A stretch of 47,852 nt of DNA from Candidatus Magasanikbacteria bacterium RIFCSPHIGHO2_02_FULL_48_18 (GTDB lineage: Bacteria > Patescibacteriota > Patescibacteriia > Magasanikbacterales > UBA922). The translations under genes and the position numbers were made by a program. This document shows positions 47,303 to 47,852 of the stretch, piece after piece. The notes under the pieces are model-generated. The model saw nothing but the letters and a program-made list of their open reading frames with translations, had not been told where the DNA came from and did not search any database. Every line of letters begins with the position of its first letter. Position 1 is the first letter of the stretch. The stretch is taken from positions 168,896-216,747 of the forward strand of contig MFQC01000008.1 of assembly GCA_001784285.1 (NCBI GenBank), written 5' to 3'.

Positions 47303-47817
47303 GAGTTCCGACCCGCACGAATGGCATAATGATGTGGAGACTGTCTTAACCATGTACTCGGCGAAAATGCAAGTGTCGTGAAGATGCGACATACCCGCAG
47401 CTAGACGAAAAGACCCCGTGAAGCTTTACTATAGTTTGACATTGGTACATTGTTCTACATGTTCAGTATAGGTGGGACCCGCAAGGGGCCAGTGAGATAC
47501 CACCCTTGTATTGCGATGTGTCTAATCCAATGCCGTGAATCCGGTGTAGGAGACAGTGTCTGATGGGTAGTTTAACTGGGGCGGTTGCCTCCCAAACAGT
47601 AACGGAGGCGTTTACAAAGGTTGGCTTGCTCCGGATGGAAATCGGAGTGGACGTGCAAACGCAGAAGCCAGCTTTACTGCAAGGGCTACCACCCGCGCAG
47701 TCACGAAAGTGGAAGTTAGTGATCCGACCGTACGATATAGGACGGCGGAAGCTCAACGGATAAAAGTTACTCCGGGGATAACAGGCTGATCCCACCCAAG
47801 CGTCCACAGCGACGGTG

Positions 47818-47852
<35 letters not shown>

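Overview
The window looks chromosomal and CPR/Patescibacteria-like. Evidence: core genes without Shine-Dalgarno (SD) sites, intron-bearing 23S rRNA, DUF4143 ATPases and NBR1-Ig/SpoIID proteins. Taxonomy is inferred, not searched. Conserved core: recA, ftsK, rpoB-rpoC, yebC, ruvC, rpsO, pnp, rlmH, tRNA-Ser(CGA), tRNA-Leu(TAG) and a right-truncated 23S rRNA gene. Four signals stand out. (1) At 1-7.3 kb there are three copies of a ~240-270 nt multi-hairpin element. Stems covary between copies while loops (TTGGATTA, TGGGTGAAG) are conserved. Each copy directly follows a GC-rich orphan gene. One copy is split by a DUF4143 ATPase module flanked by 17-bp direct repeats. (2) At 8.2-15.4 kb there is a six-gene complex-I/group-4-hydrogenase-like operon. 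All four Ni-ligand cysteines are gone, three of four small-subunit FeS cysteines are Asp, and no ferredoxin-like subunit is present, yet the key Lys/Glu residues of the ion-pump subunits remain. (3) The 23S gene carries two adjacent group I introns, at E. coli-equivalent sites ~L1931 and ~L1951, separated by a 20-nt exon. The first apparently ends in A instead of the usual terminal G. (4) A ~200 nt orphan RNA locus with its own promoter and terminator lies just upstream of the 23S gene. Smaller points include a PRTase-deaminase fusion, a minimal phosphohistidine-domain protein and a set of strong-SD GC-rich genes in an otherwise SD-poor genome.
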